A stretch of DNA of 64,000 nucleotides from Buchnera aphidicola (Lipaphis pseudobrassicae) (GCF_005081185.1 NZ_CP034870.1:277896-341895); one strand, 5' to 3'. Shown: positions 1 through 11,066, counted from the first letter of the stretch. A program made the numbers and translations. The notes: generated by a model not told the origin, from the letters alone.

Positions 1-732
1 ATGATTAATAAAAAAAGAATAATTGTATTAGACACTGAAACTACAGGAATCAATTCTTTTAGTTTACCTCATATTAACCATAGAATTATAGAAATTGGTG
101 CTGTAGAAATCATCAATCGTCGTTTCACAGGAAATAATTTTCATTCGTATATTCAACCTAATAGATTAATAGATCCTGAAGCATACAAAATACATGGAAT
201 TAGTAATAATTTTTTGGAAAACAAACCTATTTTTAAAGATATTGTTAATAATTTTTTAAATTATATTAATAATTCTCAATTAGTTATTCACAACGCTTCA
301 TTTGATATAGGTTTTATAAATCAGGAACTAGATATATTAAATAATAAAAATATAAAAACAATTAATAATTTTTGTTCTATAGTGGATACATTGAAAATAG
401 CACGAAAATTATTTCCTGGAAAAAAAAATACATTGGATGCTTTATGTACGAGATATAAAATAAATATATCTCGAAGAAATTTACATAGTGCAATTATAGA
501 CGCTCAACTTTTAGGTAAATTGTATCTTTTAATGACTGGAGGTCAAGATTCTATATGTTTTAATAAAATAAATAATAAAACATCTTATCAAAAAAAAAAA
601 TATATTGTTAAAAACAAATCTTTACTAAAAATAAACGCTACAAAAAAAGAGATACAATTACATCAAGATTATCTTAGATATATGAAAAAAAATAATATAT
701 GTTTATGGGATAAATTTTTTCATAAATCTTAA
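1..732 (+). CDS. dnaQ: DNA polymerase III epsilon subunit (3'-5' proofreading exonuclease)
   Basis: Proofreading subunit of the replicative DNA polymerase III core, acting with the alpha and theta subunits. The 243 residues equal the E. coli length. Exo I is seen as LDTETTG (about residues 10-16), Exo II as HNASFDIGF (about 97-105) and Exo III epsilon as HSAIIDA (about 162-168), so all DEDDh metal ligands are present. The C-terminal tail that contacts the alpha subunit is also kept, ending near CLWDKFF. The window opens exactly on the ATG, so upstream context is unseen. A tract of 11 adenines (590-600) lies in frame in the linker after the nuclease domain. tRNA-Asp follows, as in E. coli. Confidence 0.96.
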   Translation: MINKKRIIVLDTETTGINSFSLPHINHRIIEIGAVEIINRRFTGNNFHSYIQPNRLIDPEAYKIHGISNNFLENKPIFKDIVNNFLNYINNSQLVIHNASFDIGFINQELDILNNKNIKTINNFCSIVDTLKIARKLFPGKKNTLDALCTRYKINISRRNLHSAIIDAQLLGKLYLLMTGGQDSICFNKINNKTSYQKKKYIVKNKSLLKINATKKEIQLHQDYLRYMKKNNICLWDKFFHKS

Positions 733-740
733 AAAGATTA

Positions 741-768
741 TTGACTGCATTTTTAAAATATGTAAAAT
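741..768 (+). promoter_or_regulatory. candidate sigma-70 promoter for tRNA-Asp
   Basis: TTGACT at 741-746 and TAAAAT at 763-768 are separated by 16 bases, and the -10 box ends 20 bases before the tRNA. This is a better -35 match than most of this AT-rich sequence offers, and it starts just after the dnaQ stop codon. Inferred from sequence only. Confidence 0.5.
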
Positions 769-787
769 AGTATTATACAAAAAATAA

Positions 788-861
788 GGTGCGGTAGTTC
801 AGTTGGTTAGAATATCGGCCTGTCACGCCGGAGGTCACGGGTTCGAGCCCCGTCCGCACCG
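788..861 (+). tRNA. tRNA-Asp (anticodon GTC)
   Basis: A 74-nt cloverleaf can be folded by eye. The 7-bp acceptor stem GGTGCGG pairs with CCGCACC, and the discriminator base is G. The anticodon stem TCGGC/GCCGG holds loop CTGTCAC with anticodon GTC at 822-824. The T arm is ACGGG-TTCGAGC-CCCGT. The CCA end is not encoded (GAA follows), so it must be added after transcription. Its GC content stands out sharply from the surroundings. It follows dnaQ, as aspV does in E. coli. Confidence 0.97.
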
Positions 862-930
862 AAAAGTATTTCTGACAAAATAAAAAAATAATAAAATTAT
901 ATTTTTTTGAAAAATAAGATATTTTCAATT

Positions 931-1515
931 ATGTATAGAAAAATAATTTCTTCAGAATTAAACATTGCATCAAAAGTACTGCAAAAATTTTTGCAAGATA
1001 AAAATCAAATAGATAATATTCAAAAATCTGCTATTTTAATTTCAGAATCATTGAAAAAAGGAAAAAAAGTAATTTCGTGTGGAAATGGAGGATCTCATTG
1101 CGATGCAGCACATTTTGCAGAAGAACTAACAAGTCTTTATCGAGAAAAAAGATGCGGATATGCCGCAATATCTATTTCTGAAAGTAGCTATATCTCTTCA
1201 GTAAGCAATGATTTTGGATACGATCAAGTGTTTTCTCGGTTTATTGAAAGTATAGGATGTTCAGGAGATGCAGTTTTAGCTATTTCTACTTCTGGAAATT
1301 CCTTAAATATTATAAAAGCACTAAAAAAATCAAAAGAAAAAAATATAAAAACAATATCTTTAACAGGAAATAACGGAGGAAAAATTACAGGATTATCTGA
1401 TATAGAAATATGTGTTCCCTATTTTGGATATTCAGATCGAATACAAGAAATGCATATTAAAATTATTCATATATTAATATTAATTATTGAAAAAGAAATG
1501 AAAAAATTAGTATAA
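931..1515 (+). CDS. gmhA: sedoheptulose 7-phosphate isomerase
   Basis: Converts sedoheptulose 7-phosphate to D-glycero-manno-heptose 7-phosphate, the first step to the ADP-heptose of the LPS inner core. It is a cytoplasmic SIS-fold enzyme. The 194 residues match the family length (E. coli 192). Visible motifs are [10 protein letters not shown] (phosphosugar loop), HFAEELT, TSGNS and the C-terminal [12 protein letters not shown] with its catalytic His. I start at ATG 931 because the E. coli protein begins at MYQDLI and this one reads MYRKII; an upstream TTG would add eight unrelated residues. No other LPS gene is in this window, so its purpose here is unclear. Confidence 0.93.
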   Translation: MYRKIISSELNIASKVLQKFLQDKNQIDNIQKSAILISESLKKGKKVISCGNGGSHCDAAHFAEELTSLYREKRCGYAAISISESSYISSVSNDFGYDQVFSRFIESIGCSGDAVLAISTSGNSLNIIKALKKSKEKNIKTISLTGNNGGKITGLSDIEICVPYFGYSDRIQEMHIKIIHILILIIEKEMKKLV

Positions 1516-1620
1516 ATTAGATATTCAATGTTTTTTAAAAAATTAAAATCCTATAATAAATATAACAACTTATTTCCACTTTTTTATAAATACTATTTTA
1601 TAGTTTCGGAATTTCTTTTT

Positions 1621-2106
1621 ATGAGTGAGAAATACATTGTTACTTGGGATATGCTTCAAATTCATACTAGAAAATTAGCTAATCGATTATTACTTAAGAT
1701 AAAATCTTACAATGGAATTATTGCGGTAAGTCGAGGGGGTCTTGTTCCATCTGCTTTATTAGCAAGAGAACTAGGAATTCGATGTGTAGATACTGTTTGC
1801 ATTTCAAGTTATAATTATAATTATTTAAAAAAAAATAGAAAAATTATAAAAAAAGCAGAAGGAAATGGAGATAAAATTATCGTAATAGATGATCTAGTAG
1901 ATACAGGTGGAACTGCAAAAATTATTAGAAAATTATATCCGAAAGCATATTTTGTAACTATTTTTGCAAAACCTATGGGTCGTTTACTAGTTGATGATTA
2001 TGTTATAGATATTCCTCAAAATGTATGGATTGAACAACCATGGGATATGTCCATTTCTTATATTCCTCCTCTAGTTCAAAACTATAAAATTCAAAAAACA
2101 TCTTAA
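1621..2106 (+). CDS. gpt: xanthine-guanine phosphoribosyltransferase
   Basis: Purine salvage enzyme that joins guanine or xanthine to PRPP to make GMP or XMP. It is a type I phosphoribosyltransferase, membrane-associated in E. coli. The PRPP loop [12 protein letters not shown] and the opening [12 protein letters not shown] match the E. coli protein almost exactly. The ATG at 1621 was chosen on that basis; an open frame from 1528 would add an unrelated hydrophobic extension. The protein is 161 residues (E. coli 152), the extra residues being at the C-terminus. It is on the same strand as gmhA, with about 105 bases between them. Confidence 0.95.
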   Translation: MSEKYIVTWDMLQIHTRKLANRLLLKIKSYNGIIAVSRGGLVPSALLARELGIRCVDTVCISSYNYNYLKKNRKIIKKAEGNGDKIIVIDDLVDTGGTAKIIRKLYPKAYFVTIFAKPMGRLLVDDYVIDIPQNVWIEQPWDMSISYIPPLVQNYKIQKTS

Positions 2107-2208
2107 AATAAAAAATAAAAAAAATTTTAAAAAAATTAAAAATAAAAAAATAAAATTGAAAAATGTTTTATTTCATAAAATAAACACATATTAAAAAGAG
2201 ATATGTTT

Positions 2209-2754
2209 ATGATAAGTAAAGAAGAAACAACAGTAGAAAATATTAAACATAAAAAATTAAATAATGAAAAAAATAATTTAATTGAAATTTTAGAAAATAA
2301 ATTACAAGAAAATAAAAATAAAATATTAGAAAAAAAACTGCTTGCCAAACAAGAAGTTGAAATGGTTTTAAACCGATCAAATAAAGAAATTAATATATCT
2401 AAAAAATTTTCCTTGGAAAAACTAATTATAAATTTTCTTCCTATTTTTGATAATATTGAACGTACTTTAAATTCAATAGAAAACAATCAATTAAATAAAA
2501 TATTATTAGAAATAAAAAATAAAATAGAATTTATATCTGAGTTATTAAATAAATCTTTTAAATTATTTAATATAAAGAAAATACAAGAGAAAAATGTATC
2601 ATTTGATCCATCTATTCATGAAGCCATGTCTATTCATTACACAAATGAGGTAGAATCCAATAAAATTGTTACAGTTATGCAACCTGGTTACATTTTACAT
2701 GAATCTCGTTTATTACGTCCAGCTATGGTAGTAGTTTCTAAGAAAAAAATATAA
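2209..2754 (+). CDS. grpE: GrpE nucleotide exchange factor for DnaK
   Basis: Co-chaperone that exchanges ADP for ATP on DnaK. The layout is typical: a Lys/Glu/Asn-rich N-terminal half forming the long dimer coiled coil, then the compact beta domain with FDPSIHEAMS and the ending PGYILHESRLLRPAMVVV. I place the start at ATG 2209, eight bases after an AAGAG ribosome site (2196-2200). ATG 2203 would add two residues but lies too close to that site. The protein is 181 residues (E. coli 197). No convincing heat-shock promoter was found upstream. Buchnera genomes are known to carry two grpE copies; only one is seen here. Confidence 0.93.
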   Translation: MISKEETTVENIKHKKLNNEKNNLIEILENKLQENKNKILEKKLLAKQEVEMVLNRSNKEINISKKFSLEKLIINFLPIFDNIERTLNSIENNQLNKILLEIKNKIEFISELLNKSFKLFNIKKIQEKNVSFDPSIHEAMSIHYTNEVESNKIVTVMQPGYILHESRLLRPAMVVVSKKKI

Positions 2755-2764
2755 ATACAGTTTT

Positions 2765-2815
2765 TTTTAGATTTAATAATATTATAAACATTAATAATTT
2801 TTATTAAATCTAAAA
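2765..2815. terminator. inverted repeat between convergent grpE and rnfH
   Basis: A perfect 15-bp inverted repeat: TTTTAGATTTAATAA at 2765-2779 pairs with TTATTAAATCTAAAA at 2801-2815, leaving a 21-base loop. It sits between the 3' ends of two convergent genes. A T-rich run follows on the plus strand and precedes it at 2760-2768. It is plausibly a shared terminator. Confidence 0.55.
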
Positions 2816-2840
2816 TTATTTTTTATTTTAAATTGTATTT

Positions 2841-3116
2841 TTAAATAGTTAATTTTTTTCTTCTTCTTTCTTTTGGATCAACAATTAAATTCCTATAGAT
2901 TTCAATTCTATCTCCATTTTTTATTTTTGAGTTTAAACGTACTACTTTATTATAAATTCCAACTTTTAAATTATATAATGAAAGACTATTTATTAACTGT
3001 AACACATTTGATTTCAAGATTGTATCTTTTACAGTAGCTCCTTTTTTCATATTTACTTCAAAAGAATATTGAATATTTGGTAGAGCATATATAACTGTAA
3101 CTTTAAAATTACTCAT
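2841..3116 (-). CDS. rnfH: RnfH family protein (UPF0125, ubiquitin-like fold)
   Basis: A small (91 residues) orthologue of E. coli RnfH/YfjF, whose function is not settled. It belongs to the UPF0125 family with a beta-grasp fold. Conserved stretches are [14 protein letters not shown] near the N-terminus, [10 protein letters not shown] in the middle and [19 protein letters not shown] near the end. The start at MSNF fits the family; five further residues are possible from 3131. It is convergent with grpE and divergent from smpB, as in enterobacteria, where grpE, rnfH and smpB cluster. No partner genes (rnf complex) are seen here. Confidence 0.9.
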   Translation of the reverse strand: MSNFKVTVIYALPNIQYSFEVNMKKGATVKDTILKSNVLQLINSLSLYNLKVGIYNKVVRLNSKIKNGDRIEIYRNLIVDPKERRRKKLTI

Positions 3117-3201
3117 ATTTTTTATTTTCAATATTTATTCATTTCTGTTGTTTTCTTATATTATTACATATTATAAATTATTATTTGGAATAAACTTAAT
3201 T

Positions 3202-4159
<958 letters not shown>

Positions 4160-4181
4160 TATTATATTGATTATTTTTATA

Positions 4182-4562
4182 TTAAGATTCTAAAATAACT
4201 AAAGCATATGCATATAACTTTTGATCAGATATACTAACATGTATGGATTTACATTTGATTTTTTTTGATCTTTTTAAAGCATATGTTAAAAAACGTAGTT
4301 TTGGCTTACCTAAAGTATCATGGTACAATTCTAATTGATTAAATTTTATTTTAGAACTTATTCCTGTCCCTAAAGCTTTAGATGCTGCTTCTTTAGCAGC
4401 AAACTTTTTTGCAAGAAAATTAACTTTATGATTACTTAAAACATATTTTTCCCATTCATTTATAGATAAAATTTTTTTAGCAAACTGATGTTTATAATTA
4501 AAAAAAATTTTTTTAATACGTAATATTTCTATGACATCAACCCCTAAACCTACAATTGACAT
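4182..4562 (-). CDS. acpS: holo-[acyl carrier protein] synthase
   Basis: Transfers 4'-phosphopantetheine from CoA to the serine of apo-ACP, activating it for fatty acid synthesis. The length is 126 residues, equal to E. coli. The N-terminal GLGVDVIEI carries the Mg-binding Asp, and FAAKEAASKALGTGI carries the second metal ligand Glu and the basic CoA-binding surface. The start at MSIVGLG matches the family; three further codons are possible from 4571. It lies downstream of era on the same strand. In E. coli the order is rnc-era-recO-pdxJ-acpS, so recO and pdxJ have been lost between era and acpS. Confidence 0.95.
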   Translation of the reverse strand: MSIVGLGVDVIEILRIKKIFFNYKHQFAKKILSINEWEKYVLSNHKVNFLAKKFAAKEAASKALGTGISSKIKFNQLELYHDTLGKPKLRFLTYALKRSKKIKCKSIHVSISDQKLYAYALVILES

Positions 4563-4606
4563 TGTAAACAAATACCTTTTATTTTAATTTATCTTTACGA
4601 TAATCA

Positions 4607-4653
4607 TTTTTTTAAAATTAGTTAAATATTAACATTAATTAATTTTAAAAAAA
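4607..4653. terminator. 19-bp inverted repeat in the era-acpS spacer
   Basis: The arms are 4607-4625 and 4635-4653. They pair over 19 bp with one mismatch around a 9-base loop; each arm contains seven T or A at its outer end. The position is downstream of era and upstream of acpS on the minus strand. It could terminate or process the era transcript. AT-rich palindromes arise easily here, so the call is tentative. Confidence 0.4.
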
Positions 4654-4696
4654 TCAGTGATTTTTGAAAATGTTTTTTAAAAAAGTGTTGTTTCTT

Positions 4697-5524
4697 TTAA
4701 AGATTTACTTTAACCCATAAAATAAGATGAGTTTTTTGGGCGAATTCTTTTTCTATACCAAATCTTGATCTGATACTAATTTTTTTTATTTTTTCACCAT
4801 TTGTACCAATAATAATTTTTTTTTGTCTTATATTTTTAACTAAAATAATAGCTCTTATATATAATTGTTTATTTCCTCTTATTTGAAAACGTTCAATCTT
4901 TACTTTTAACATTGAAGGTAATTCATCTCTTAAAAATAATATTAATGTTTCTCTAATAATTTCAGAGACAGTAAAAAAATGAGAGTTTTCTGTAATGTAA
5001 TCTTTAGGATATATATGAGGATTTTTTGGTAAATAAGATTGAATTATCTTATTTAATTCAATAGCACTTTTAGTGTTTTTTGCAGAAATAGGTATAATTT
5101 CTGTAGTAATATTTTTTTTTTTTAAAAAATTAATAAAAGGTAGTAGTGCCTCTTTGTTTTTAATTTTATCAATTTTATTAATTACTATAATAATAGGAAT
5201 ACTATTTTTTTTGATTCTATTTAAAATATTTTCATCATCTTTTGTCCAAAATAATCTATCTACAACAAAAATTATCAATGTTAAATTTTTTATAGTTTTA
5301 TGAAAAAAAAATTTTTTCTCTGAAATAACACCAGGTGTATCTATATAAATACTTTGATAATATTTTTGTGTTTTAATACCTATGATATTACTTTGTGTTG
5401 TATTTTTTTTTCTTGATACAATAGAAATCTTTTTTTCAATTATTTGGTTAATTAACGTTGACTTACCAACGTTTACTTTTCCAATAATAGCTATATTTCC
5501 GCAATATGTTTGTTTTGTATTCAC
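4697..5524 (-). CDS. era: GTPase Era (16S rRNA maturation / 30S assembly)
   Basis: Essential GTPase that binds the 3' end of 16S rRNA during small-subunit assembly. G1 reads GKVNVGKST (usual family form GRPNVGKST), followed by DTPG (G3), NKID (G4) and SAK (G5). The C-terminal KH RNA-binding domain has [14 protein letters not shown]. The protein has 275 residues against 301 in E. coli; much of the loss is a shortened region after DTPG (switch II), with a few residues trimmed elsewhere. It starts with GTG, overlapping the rnc stop (GTGA), so the two are translationally coupled as in E. coli. Confidence 0.95.
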   Translation of the reverse strand: MNTKQTYCGNIAIIGKVNVGKSTLINQIIEKKISIVSRKKNTTQSNIIGIKTQKYYQSIYIDTPGVISEKKFFFHKTIKNLTLIIFVVDRLFWTKDDENILNRIKKNSIPIIIVINKIDKIKNKEALLPFINFLKKKNITTEIIPISAKNTKSAIELNKIIQSYLPKNPHIYPKDYITENSHFFTVSEIIRETLILFLRDELPSMLKVKIERFQIRGNKQLYIRAIILVKNIRQKKIIIGTNGEKIKKISIRSRFGIEKEFAQKTHLILWVKVNL

Positions 5525-6201
5525 TCGACACCTAATTTAATTAATGCTTTTTTTGCGGCATCTTGTTCAGCTTTTCTTCTGCTAGAACCAGTTCCAATTA
5601 AATATTCAGATAAAATAGTGATTTGACAATGTATCGTAAATAATTGATTATGAGCCTCTCCATATATTTTAACTATAGAATACGTAGGTAAAGATAAATG
5701 TTTTGATTGCAAATATTCTTGTAATCTTGTTTTAGGATCTTTTTGTGTATCTCCAGGACTTATTGTTTCTAAACGTTTTTCATACCATTTTAATATTAGC
5801 TCTTCTACTGTTTTAATATTACTATCTAAATAAATACTTCCAATCAAAGCTTCTACAGTATTTGCCAAAATAGATTCACGACGAAATCCGCCACTTTTAA
5901 GTTCACCTTGTCCTAATTTTAAATATTCTCCTAAATCGAATTCATATGCTATTTCAGCTAGTGTATTACCACGTACTAAAGTTGCTCTCATACGACTCAT
6001 ATCACCTTCATTAATGTATGGAAAATGTTGATATAAAGCATTGGCAATAACAAAACTTAAAATAGAATCTCCTAAAAATTCTAATCTTTCATTATGTTTA
6101 CTACTTGCACTTCTATGTGTCAATGCTTGTCTCAAAAGATCTTTATGAGTAAAAGTATATCCTAGCACTTTTTGTATTTTTTTTGTTACGATATAGTTCA
6201 T
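5521..6201 (-). CDS. rnc: ribonuclease III
   Basis: Double-strand-specific endoribonuclease that processes rRNA precursors and some mRNAs. The 226 residues equal the E. coli length. The catalytic signature [12 protein letters not shown] is at about 38-49, [11 protein letters not shown] carries the second acidic cluster, and a C-terminal dsRNA-binding domain ends in [18 protein letters not shown]. It is the first gene of an rnc-era unit and overlaps era by four bases. About 125 bases separate it from lepB upstream on the same strand, so all five genes from lepA to acpS point the same way. Confidence 0.97.
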   Translation of the reverse strand: MNYIVTKKIQKVLGYTFTHKDLLRQALTHRSASSKHNERLEFLGDSILSFVIANALYQHFPYINEGDMSRMRATLVRGNTLAEIAYEFDLGEYLKLGQGELKSGGFRRESILANTVEALIGSIYLDSNIKTVEELILKWYEKRLETISPGDTQKDPKTRLQEYLQSKHLSLPTYSIVKIYGEAHNQLFTIHCQITILSEYLIGTGSSRRKAEQDAAKKALIKLGVE

Positions 6202-6326
6202 GTTATACCAGTTTTAATGATATTTTAATTAAATATATATGTAATAAGAAAAACAGAAAAATCTAATAAATGTGGAGTACATATATAATAATATGTAATT
6301 TAATATAAATATGAAATAAGTAATAT

Positions 6327-7259
6327 TCAATATATATTTCCAATTCTATTTATACGTATACCAGTAGGCCATTCATTTTCATTTTTTTTAAAACTCATCC
6401 ATATTTTAATAGCTTTTCCTACTAAGTTTTTTTCAGGAACGAACCCCCAATAACGACTATCTAAACTATTATCTCGATTGTCTCCCATCATAAAATATTC
6501 TCCTTCAGGTACAATCCAGTTTAATCGTTTCATATTTTTTTGTTGATAATAATCTTTTTTAGAATTTTTTATATTCTTTAGGAAAAGTATATTATGTTTC
6601 ACATGATTAATGTTTTCTTCAACTAGTTCAAAATTTAATATTTTTTCTGTTGTTAACAATTTTTTTTCATCAATAAAATATATTTTTTGGGTAAATTCAC
6701 TTGATTTAGCATTAGAATATTTAATCAATAATTTTTCTTGACAATTGTTTTTAATTAAATAATTTTTACAAATTTTTATGTGCTTAGTATTTAGATCATA
6801 TTCGATTTTATCTCCAGGTAGCCCTATAACACGTTTAATATAATCTGTGTTGTAATCAATAGGATGTTTAAAAACAACAACATCGCCACGTTTAGGAAGG
6901 TTTGTTTGTATTAACATTGTATGTGTAATAGGATCTTTAATACCGTAAGAAAATTTTTCTACTAAAATAAAATCTCCAACTAAGAGAGTAGGCATCATTG
7001 AACCTGAAGGAATTTGAAAAGGTTCATAAATAAATGAACGTATAGTAAATATTATAAAAAAAATTGGAAAAAATGATGATAAAGATTTAAAAAAATATTT
7101 TTCATTTTCTATTTTTTCCACATATTTTATATCTAAATTCTCTTTAATTCGTTTCTTTCTTAAATAAAAATTTTTAATTTTTTTCAAATTATATTGAAAC
7201 CAAAAAAAACCAGTCACTAATGTACTAATAAGTAAAAATACAGTTAATATATTAGCCAT
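6327..7259 (-). CDS. lepB: signal peptidase I
   Basis: Inner-membrane protease that removes signal peptides from secreted proteins. There are two N-terminal membrane segments (about residues 2-20 and 62-78), then the catalytic box IPSGSMMPTL with the nucleophile Ser (about 87), the Lys general base in DYIKRVIGLPGDKI, and the C-terminal box GDNRDNSLDSRYWG. The chosen ATG at 7259 is preceded by AGGA at a good distance and gives MANILTVF, as in E. coli (MANMFAL); the ATG two codons upstream abuts the AGGA. The length is 310 residues (E. coli 324). It lies directly downstream of lepA. Confidence 0.95.
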   Translation of the reverse strand: MANILTVFLLISTLVTGFFWFQYNLKKIKNFYLRKKRIKENLDIKYVEKIENEKYFFKSLSSFFPIFFIIFTIRSFIYEPFQIPSGSMMPTLLVGDFILVEKFSYGIKDPITHTMLIQTNLPKRGDVVVFKHPIDYNTDYIKRVIGLPGDKIEYDLNTKHIKICKNYLIKNNCQEKLLIKYSNAKSSEFTQKIYFIDEKKLLTTEKILNFELVEENINHVKHNILFLKNIKNSKKDYYQQKNMKRLNWIVPEGEYFMMGDNRDNSLDSRYWGFVPEKNLVGKAIKIWMSFKKNENEWPTGIRINRIGNIY

Positions 7260-7273
7260 TTTCATTCCTTATT

Positions 7274-9067
7274 TTATTTTTTGCTAATATTTAAAATTTC
7301 AAGAAAAGCCCTTTTTGGCATGTTAACATTTCCTATTTTTTTCATTTTTCTTTTTCCATCTTTTTGTTTTTGTAACAATTTCTTTTTTCTGCTAATATCA
7401 CCACCATAACATTTTGATAACACATTTTTTCTCAATTGCTTGATAGTTGATCGTGCTATAATACTATTGTTAATACTAGCTTGAATTGCAATATCAAATT
7501 GATGTCGAGGTATTAATTTTTTCATTTTATCAACTATTTCCCTTGCGAAACGTTGTGAATTTTTTTGATGCGATAAAATGGTTAATGCATCTATTTTTTC
7601 TGAGTTAATCAGTATATCAATACGTACCATATTAGTGGATTTAAAATATTTAAAATCATATTCTAACGATGCATATCCACTAGAAATAGATTTTAATTCA
7701 TCAAAAAAATTTAACACGACTTCATTCATAGGTATATGATATTTTAATAAAACTTGATGAGTATGATAGATCATATTAGTTTGATAACCTCTTTTTTCTA
7801 TACATAATTTTATAATTGCACCAAGATATTGTGGTGGAGATAAAATATTGCATTCAACTATAGGTTCTCGAATATCTTTGATAGTACTCATAACGGGAAA
7901 ATTAGAAGGTGTATCTAGATAAAGTATTTTTCCATTATTTAATTCTATTTCATAAACTACTGTTGGTGCTGTTGAAATTAAATCAAGTGAATATTCTCTT
8001 TCTAAACGTTCTTGAACTATTTCCATATGCAACAAACCTAAAAATCCACATCTAAAACCAAATCCAAGAGCACTAGAGCTTTCTGGTTCATAAAACAATG
8101 AAGAATCGTTCAAACTTAGCTTTCCCAAAGCATCTCTAAATGTTTCATATTGATCAGAGGAAGTAGGAAAAAGTCCAGCGTATATTTGTGGTTTAACTTT
8201 TTTAAAACCAGTCAATTTATTTTTTGACGGATTTATAGTAGTTGTTAATGTATCACCAACTAAAGCGGCATTAATATTTTTTATTCCGCAAACAATCCAT
8301 CCTACTTCTCCACATTTTAATTGTTTCTTCCTCAGTTTTTTGGGAGTAAAAATACCTATTTGTTCAACAAGGTAATTCTTTCCTGTACTCATAACTTGAA
8401 TTTTATCTTTTTCAAACAAAATTCCATTTTTAATTCTAATTAAAGATACGACACCTAGATAATTGTCAAACCATGAATCAATGATTAGAGCCTGAAGAGG
8501 TTTTTCTATTGAACCATTAGGAGAAGGAATTTTTTCGATAATACATTCTACAAGCTCTTCTATTCCTTGTCCTGTTTTGGCTGAGCATTGAATTGCATTA
8601 GACGAAGATATTCCTATAATATCTTCAATTTCTTTACAAACTTTATCTGGATTAGCATTAGGTAAATCTATTTTATTTAGTACTGGAATAATTTTTAAAT
8701 TCATATCTAATGCAGTATAACAATTAGATAATGTTTGCGCTTCTACTCCTTGTGTGGAGTCAACTATCAGTAGCGCACCCTCGCATGCTGATAATGATCG
8801 AGAAACTTCATATGAAAAATTTACATGACCTGGTGTATCAATAAAATTTAAATTAAAAATATTACCTTTTTTATTTTTAAAATTAATCATAACACTTTGT
8901 GCTTTAATAGTAATTCCTCGTTCTCTTTCTAAATCCATTGAATCCAATACTTGATTAAACATTTCTCTTTTAGACAATCCATTGCATATTTGTATTAATC
9001 GATCAGATAAAGTGGATTTTCCATGATCAATATGAGCTATGATAGAAAAATTTCTTATATTTTTCAT
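7274..9067 (-). CDS. lepA: elongation factor 4 (LepA), ribosome-associated GTPase
   Basis: Translation-factor GTPase linked to ribosome back-translocation and initiation or 30S assembly. The 597 residues match E. coli (599). The GTP-binding motifs are [17 protein letters not shown] and NKIDLP, and the effector region has [10 protein letters not shown]. The LepA-specific C-terminal domain ends with [18 protein letters not shown]. It forms a lepA-lepB pair with a short spacer, the conserved enterobacterial arrangement. It is divergent from mnmA across roughly 190 AT-rich bases. Confidence 0.97.
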   Translation of the reverse strand: MKNIRNFSIIAHIDHGKSTLSDRLIQICNGLSKREMFNQVLDSMDLERERGITIKAQSVMINFKNKKGNIFNLNFIDTPGHVNFSYEVSRSLSACEGALLIVDSTQGVEAQTLSNCYTALDMNLKIIPVLNKIDLPNANPDKVCKEIEDIIGISSSNAIQCSAKTGQGIEELVECIIEKIPSPNGSIEKPLQALIIDSWFDNYLGVVSLIRIKNGILFEKDKIQVMSTGKNYLVEQIGIFTPKKLRKKQLKCGEVGWIVCGIKNINAALVGDTLTTTINPSKNKLTGFKKVKPQIYAGLFPTSSDQYETFRDALGKLSLNDSSLFYEPESSSALGFGFRCGFLGLLHMEIVQERLEREYSLDLISTAPTVVYEIELNNGKILYLDTPSNFPVMSTIKDIREPIVECNILSPPQYLGAIIKLCIEKRGYQTNMIYHTHQVLLKYHIPMNEVVLNFFDELKSISSGYASLEYDFKYFKSTNMVRIDILINSEKIDALTILSHQKNSQRFAREIVDKMKKLIPRHQFDIAIQASINNSIIARSTIKQLRKNVLSKCYGGDISRKKKLLQKQKDGKRKMKKIGNVNMPKRAFLEILNISKK

Positions 9068-9260
9068 GTTTGATATTATACCATTTGATTTTTTATATAT
9101 TTTAACATGTGCTAAAAATATTTTTTATTATTTTTTAAATATTTCATTAAAATTATATTAATAATTATTAAGATTTTTAAATATAATTTATTTATTATTT
9201 TTTATGATATATAATATATTTTCTAATATAAAAAATTATATCAAAAAAACACTATAATCA

Positions 9261-10376
9261 ATGTTATTTATGAATTTAAATAAAAATAAAAAAGTAATTG
9301 TTGCTATGTCTGGAGGTGTAGATTCATCAGTTTCTGCTTGGATTTTAAAACAAAAAAAATATCAAGTAGAAGGTTTATTTATGAAAAATTGGGAGGAAAA
9401 TGATAAGGGAAAATATTGTAATTCTGCTCAAGATTTATTCGATGCTGAAAGTGTATGTAAACAATTAAACATATACCTTCATAAAATCAATTTTTCTCTA
9501 GAATTTTGGGACAATGTTTTCAAACATTTCTTGAATGAATATAAAAACGGTAAAACACCTAATCCTGACGTATTATGTAATAAAGAAATTAAATTTAATC
9601 TTTTTTTAAAATATTCTATTACGAATCTTAAGGCAGATTATATCGCAACAGGTCATTACGCACGTATAAAGAAAATGTCTGGAAAACATGTTCTTTTAAA
9701 AGGTGTAGATCTTAATAAAGATCAAACTTATTTTTTATATACTTTAAATAATTCTCAACTTAAAAAAATTTTATTTCCGATTGGATCTTTAAATAAAAAT
9801 AAAGTTAGAGATATTGCTAAAAAACTAAATTTGACAGTAGCTGAAAAAAAAGATTCTACAGGTATTTGTTTTATAGGAGCTAAAAAATTAAAAAATTTTC
9901 TTAATCAATATATTTCTGAAAAACAAGGTGATATAATTACAATTGATGGAAAAAAAATTGGAAAACATTATGGTGCTTTTTATTATACTTTAGGTCAAAG
10001 AAAGGGACTAGGAATTGGTGGAATAAAAGGAGAGTATAATATACCATGGTATGTTGTAGATAAAAATATAAAAAAAAATATATTAATTGTTGCTCAAGGT
10101 TCTTATAATAAACATCTAATGTCTATAGGTTTAATTGCCAAAGACATTCATTGGATAAACGATATAGATTTTTCTTTTCCATTTTTATGCATGGTAAAAA
10201 CAAGATATCGTCAAAAAAATATCAATTGCAATATTCAATATATAAATCAAAATAATATAAAAATTTTATTTGAATTTCCAGTTGCAGCAGTAACACCTGG
10301 ACAATCAGTAGTATTATATCTATCAGATGTATGTATAGGCGGTGGAATTATAAAGTCTAGATTGCCATTATTATAA
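9261..10376 (+). CDS. mnmA: tRNA-specific 2-thiouridylase MnmA
   Basis: Puts sulfur on wobble U34 of the Lys, Glu and Gln tRNAs, with sulfur relayed by TusE or IscS. The PP-loop ATP site is SGGVDSS. The catalytic cysteines lie in NPDVLCNKEIKF and DSTGICFIG. TGHYAR, TLGQRKGLGIGG and the ending GGGIIKSRLPL are all family hallmarks. The length is 371 residues from the first ATG, or 368 (exactly as E. coli) from the ATG at 9270; neither has a clear ribosome site. It heads the conserved mnmA-hflD-purB unit. Confidence 0.96.
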   Translation: MLFMNLNKNKKVIVAMSGGVDSSVSAWILKQKKYQVEGLFMKNWEENDKGKYCNSAQDLFDAESVCKQLNIYLHKINFSLEFWDNVFKHFLNEYKNGKTPNPDVLCNKEIKFNLFLKYSITNLKADYIATGHYARIKKMSGKHVLLKGVDLNKDQTYFLYTLNNSQLKKILFPIGSLNKNKVRDIAKKLNLTVAEKKDSTGICFIGAKKLKNFLNQYISEKQGDIITIDGKKIGKHYGAFYYTLGQRKGLGIGGIKGEYNIPWYVVDKNIKKNILIVAQGSYNKHLMSIGLIAKDIHWINDIDFSFPFLCMVKTRYRQKNINCNIQYINQNNIKILFEFPVAAVTPGQSVVLYLSDVCIGGGIIKSRLPLL

Positions 10377-10396
10377 TTTTAAAGTAGGAGATAATT

Positions 10397-11020
10397 GTGA
10401 TTAAAAAAATTAATTCAATTACATTATCACTTGCAGGTATATGTCAATCAGTATATTTAGTACAAAGTTTAGCTTATTCAGGAAAATGTGATAATCATTC
10501 ATTTAAAATATGTTTAGAAAGTATTTTACAAACAAATCCAACTTCTGTTATTTCAATATATGGCAATAATAAAAAAAATCTTATTATAGGATTACAAACT
10601 TTAATATCTATTCTAGGTTTTTCTAATTTTTCTTATTCATACATTGAATTTATGAAATATATTTTTGGCATGATAATTCTTGAAAAAAAATTACAACTTA
10701 ATAATATTAATAAATATTCATTAAAAAAAAAATTATCTACTACATTAGAAAAATATAGTATTAATTATGATATTAATGTTTTAGTAAACGAATTAGCTAA
10801 TATATATGTTGAAATTATTAGCTCTCTAGGTTCTAGAATTTCTATAAAGGGAATAAGAATATTTCTACAGAACCTTGAAATACAAAAAAAAATTCGATGT
10901 TTATTATTAGCTGGTATTCGTTCTATAGTATTATGGAAACAATTTGGTGGTAATGAACTTAAGTTAATATTTTTTAGATATGATATTATTAAAAAAGCAA
11001 AAAAAATGTTATGTACTTAA
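10397..11020 (+). CDS. hflD: HflD family protein (high-frequency lysogenization regulator homologue)
   Basis: Orthologue of E. coli HflD (YcfC), a peripheral membrane protein named for its effect on lambda CII. Its everyday role is unknown. The 207 residues (E. coli 213) are mostly helical, with the conserved start SITLSLAGICQSVYLVQSLA and the ending RSIVLWKQFGG. It starts with GTG behind a good TAGGAG ribosome site. It sits between mnmA and purB exactly as in E. coli. Retention in a genome without phages argues for a housekeeping role, which is inference. Confidence 0.92.
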   Translation: MIKKINSITLSLAGICQSVYLVQSLAYSGKCDNHSFKICLESILQTNPTSVISIYGNNKKNLIIGLQTLISILGFSNFSYSYIEFMKYIFGMIILEKKLQLNNINKYSLKKKLSTTLEKYSINYDINVLVNELANIYVEIISSLGSRISIKGIRIFLQNLEIQKKIRCLLLAGIRSIVLWKQFGGNELKLIFFRYDIIKKAKKMLCT

Positions 11021-11066
11021 AAAAATATAATTTCAACTTTTAAAAAAATTTTAGGATGCTTAAGAT

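Noticed and set aside
2156-2176. Heat-shock (sigma-32) promoter for grpE (TTGAA … TTTCAT)
   Set aside because: The -10 part lacks the C run, and the spacing of about 10 bases is too short.
2136-2486. Open frame on the minus strand opposite grpE
   Set aside because: It is antisense to a clear grpE, has low-complexity Phe/Leu/Ser content typical of the complement of Lys/Asn codons, and resembles no protein.
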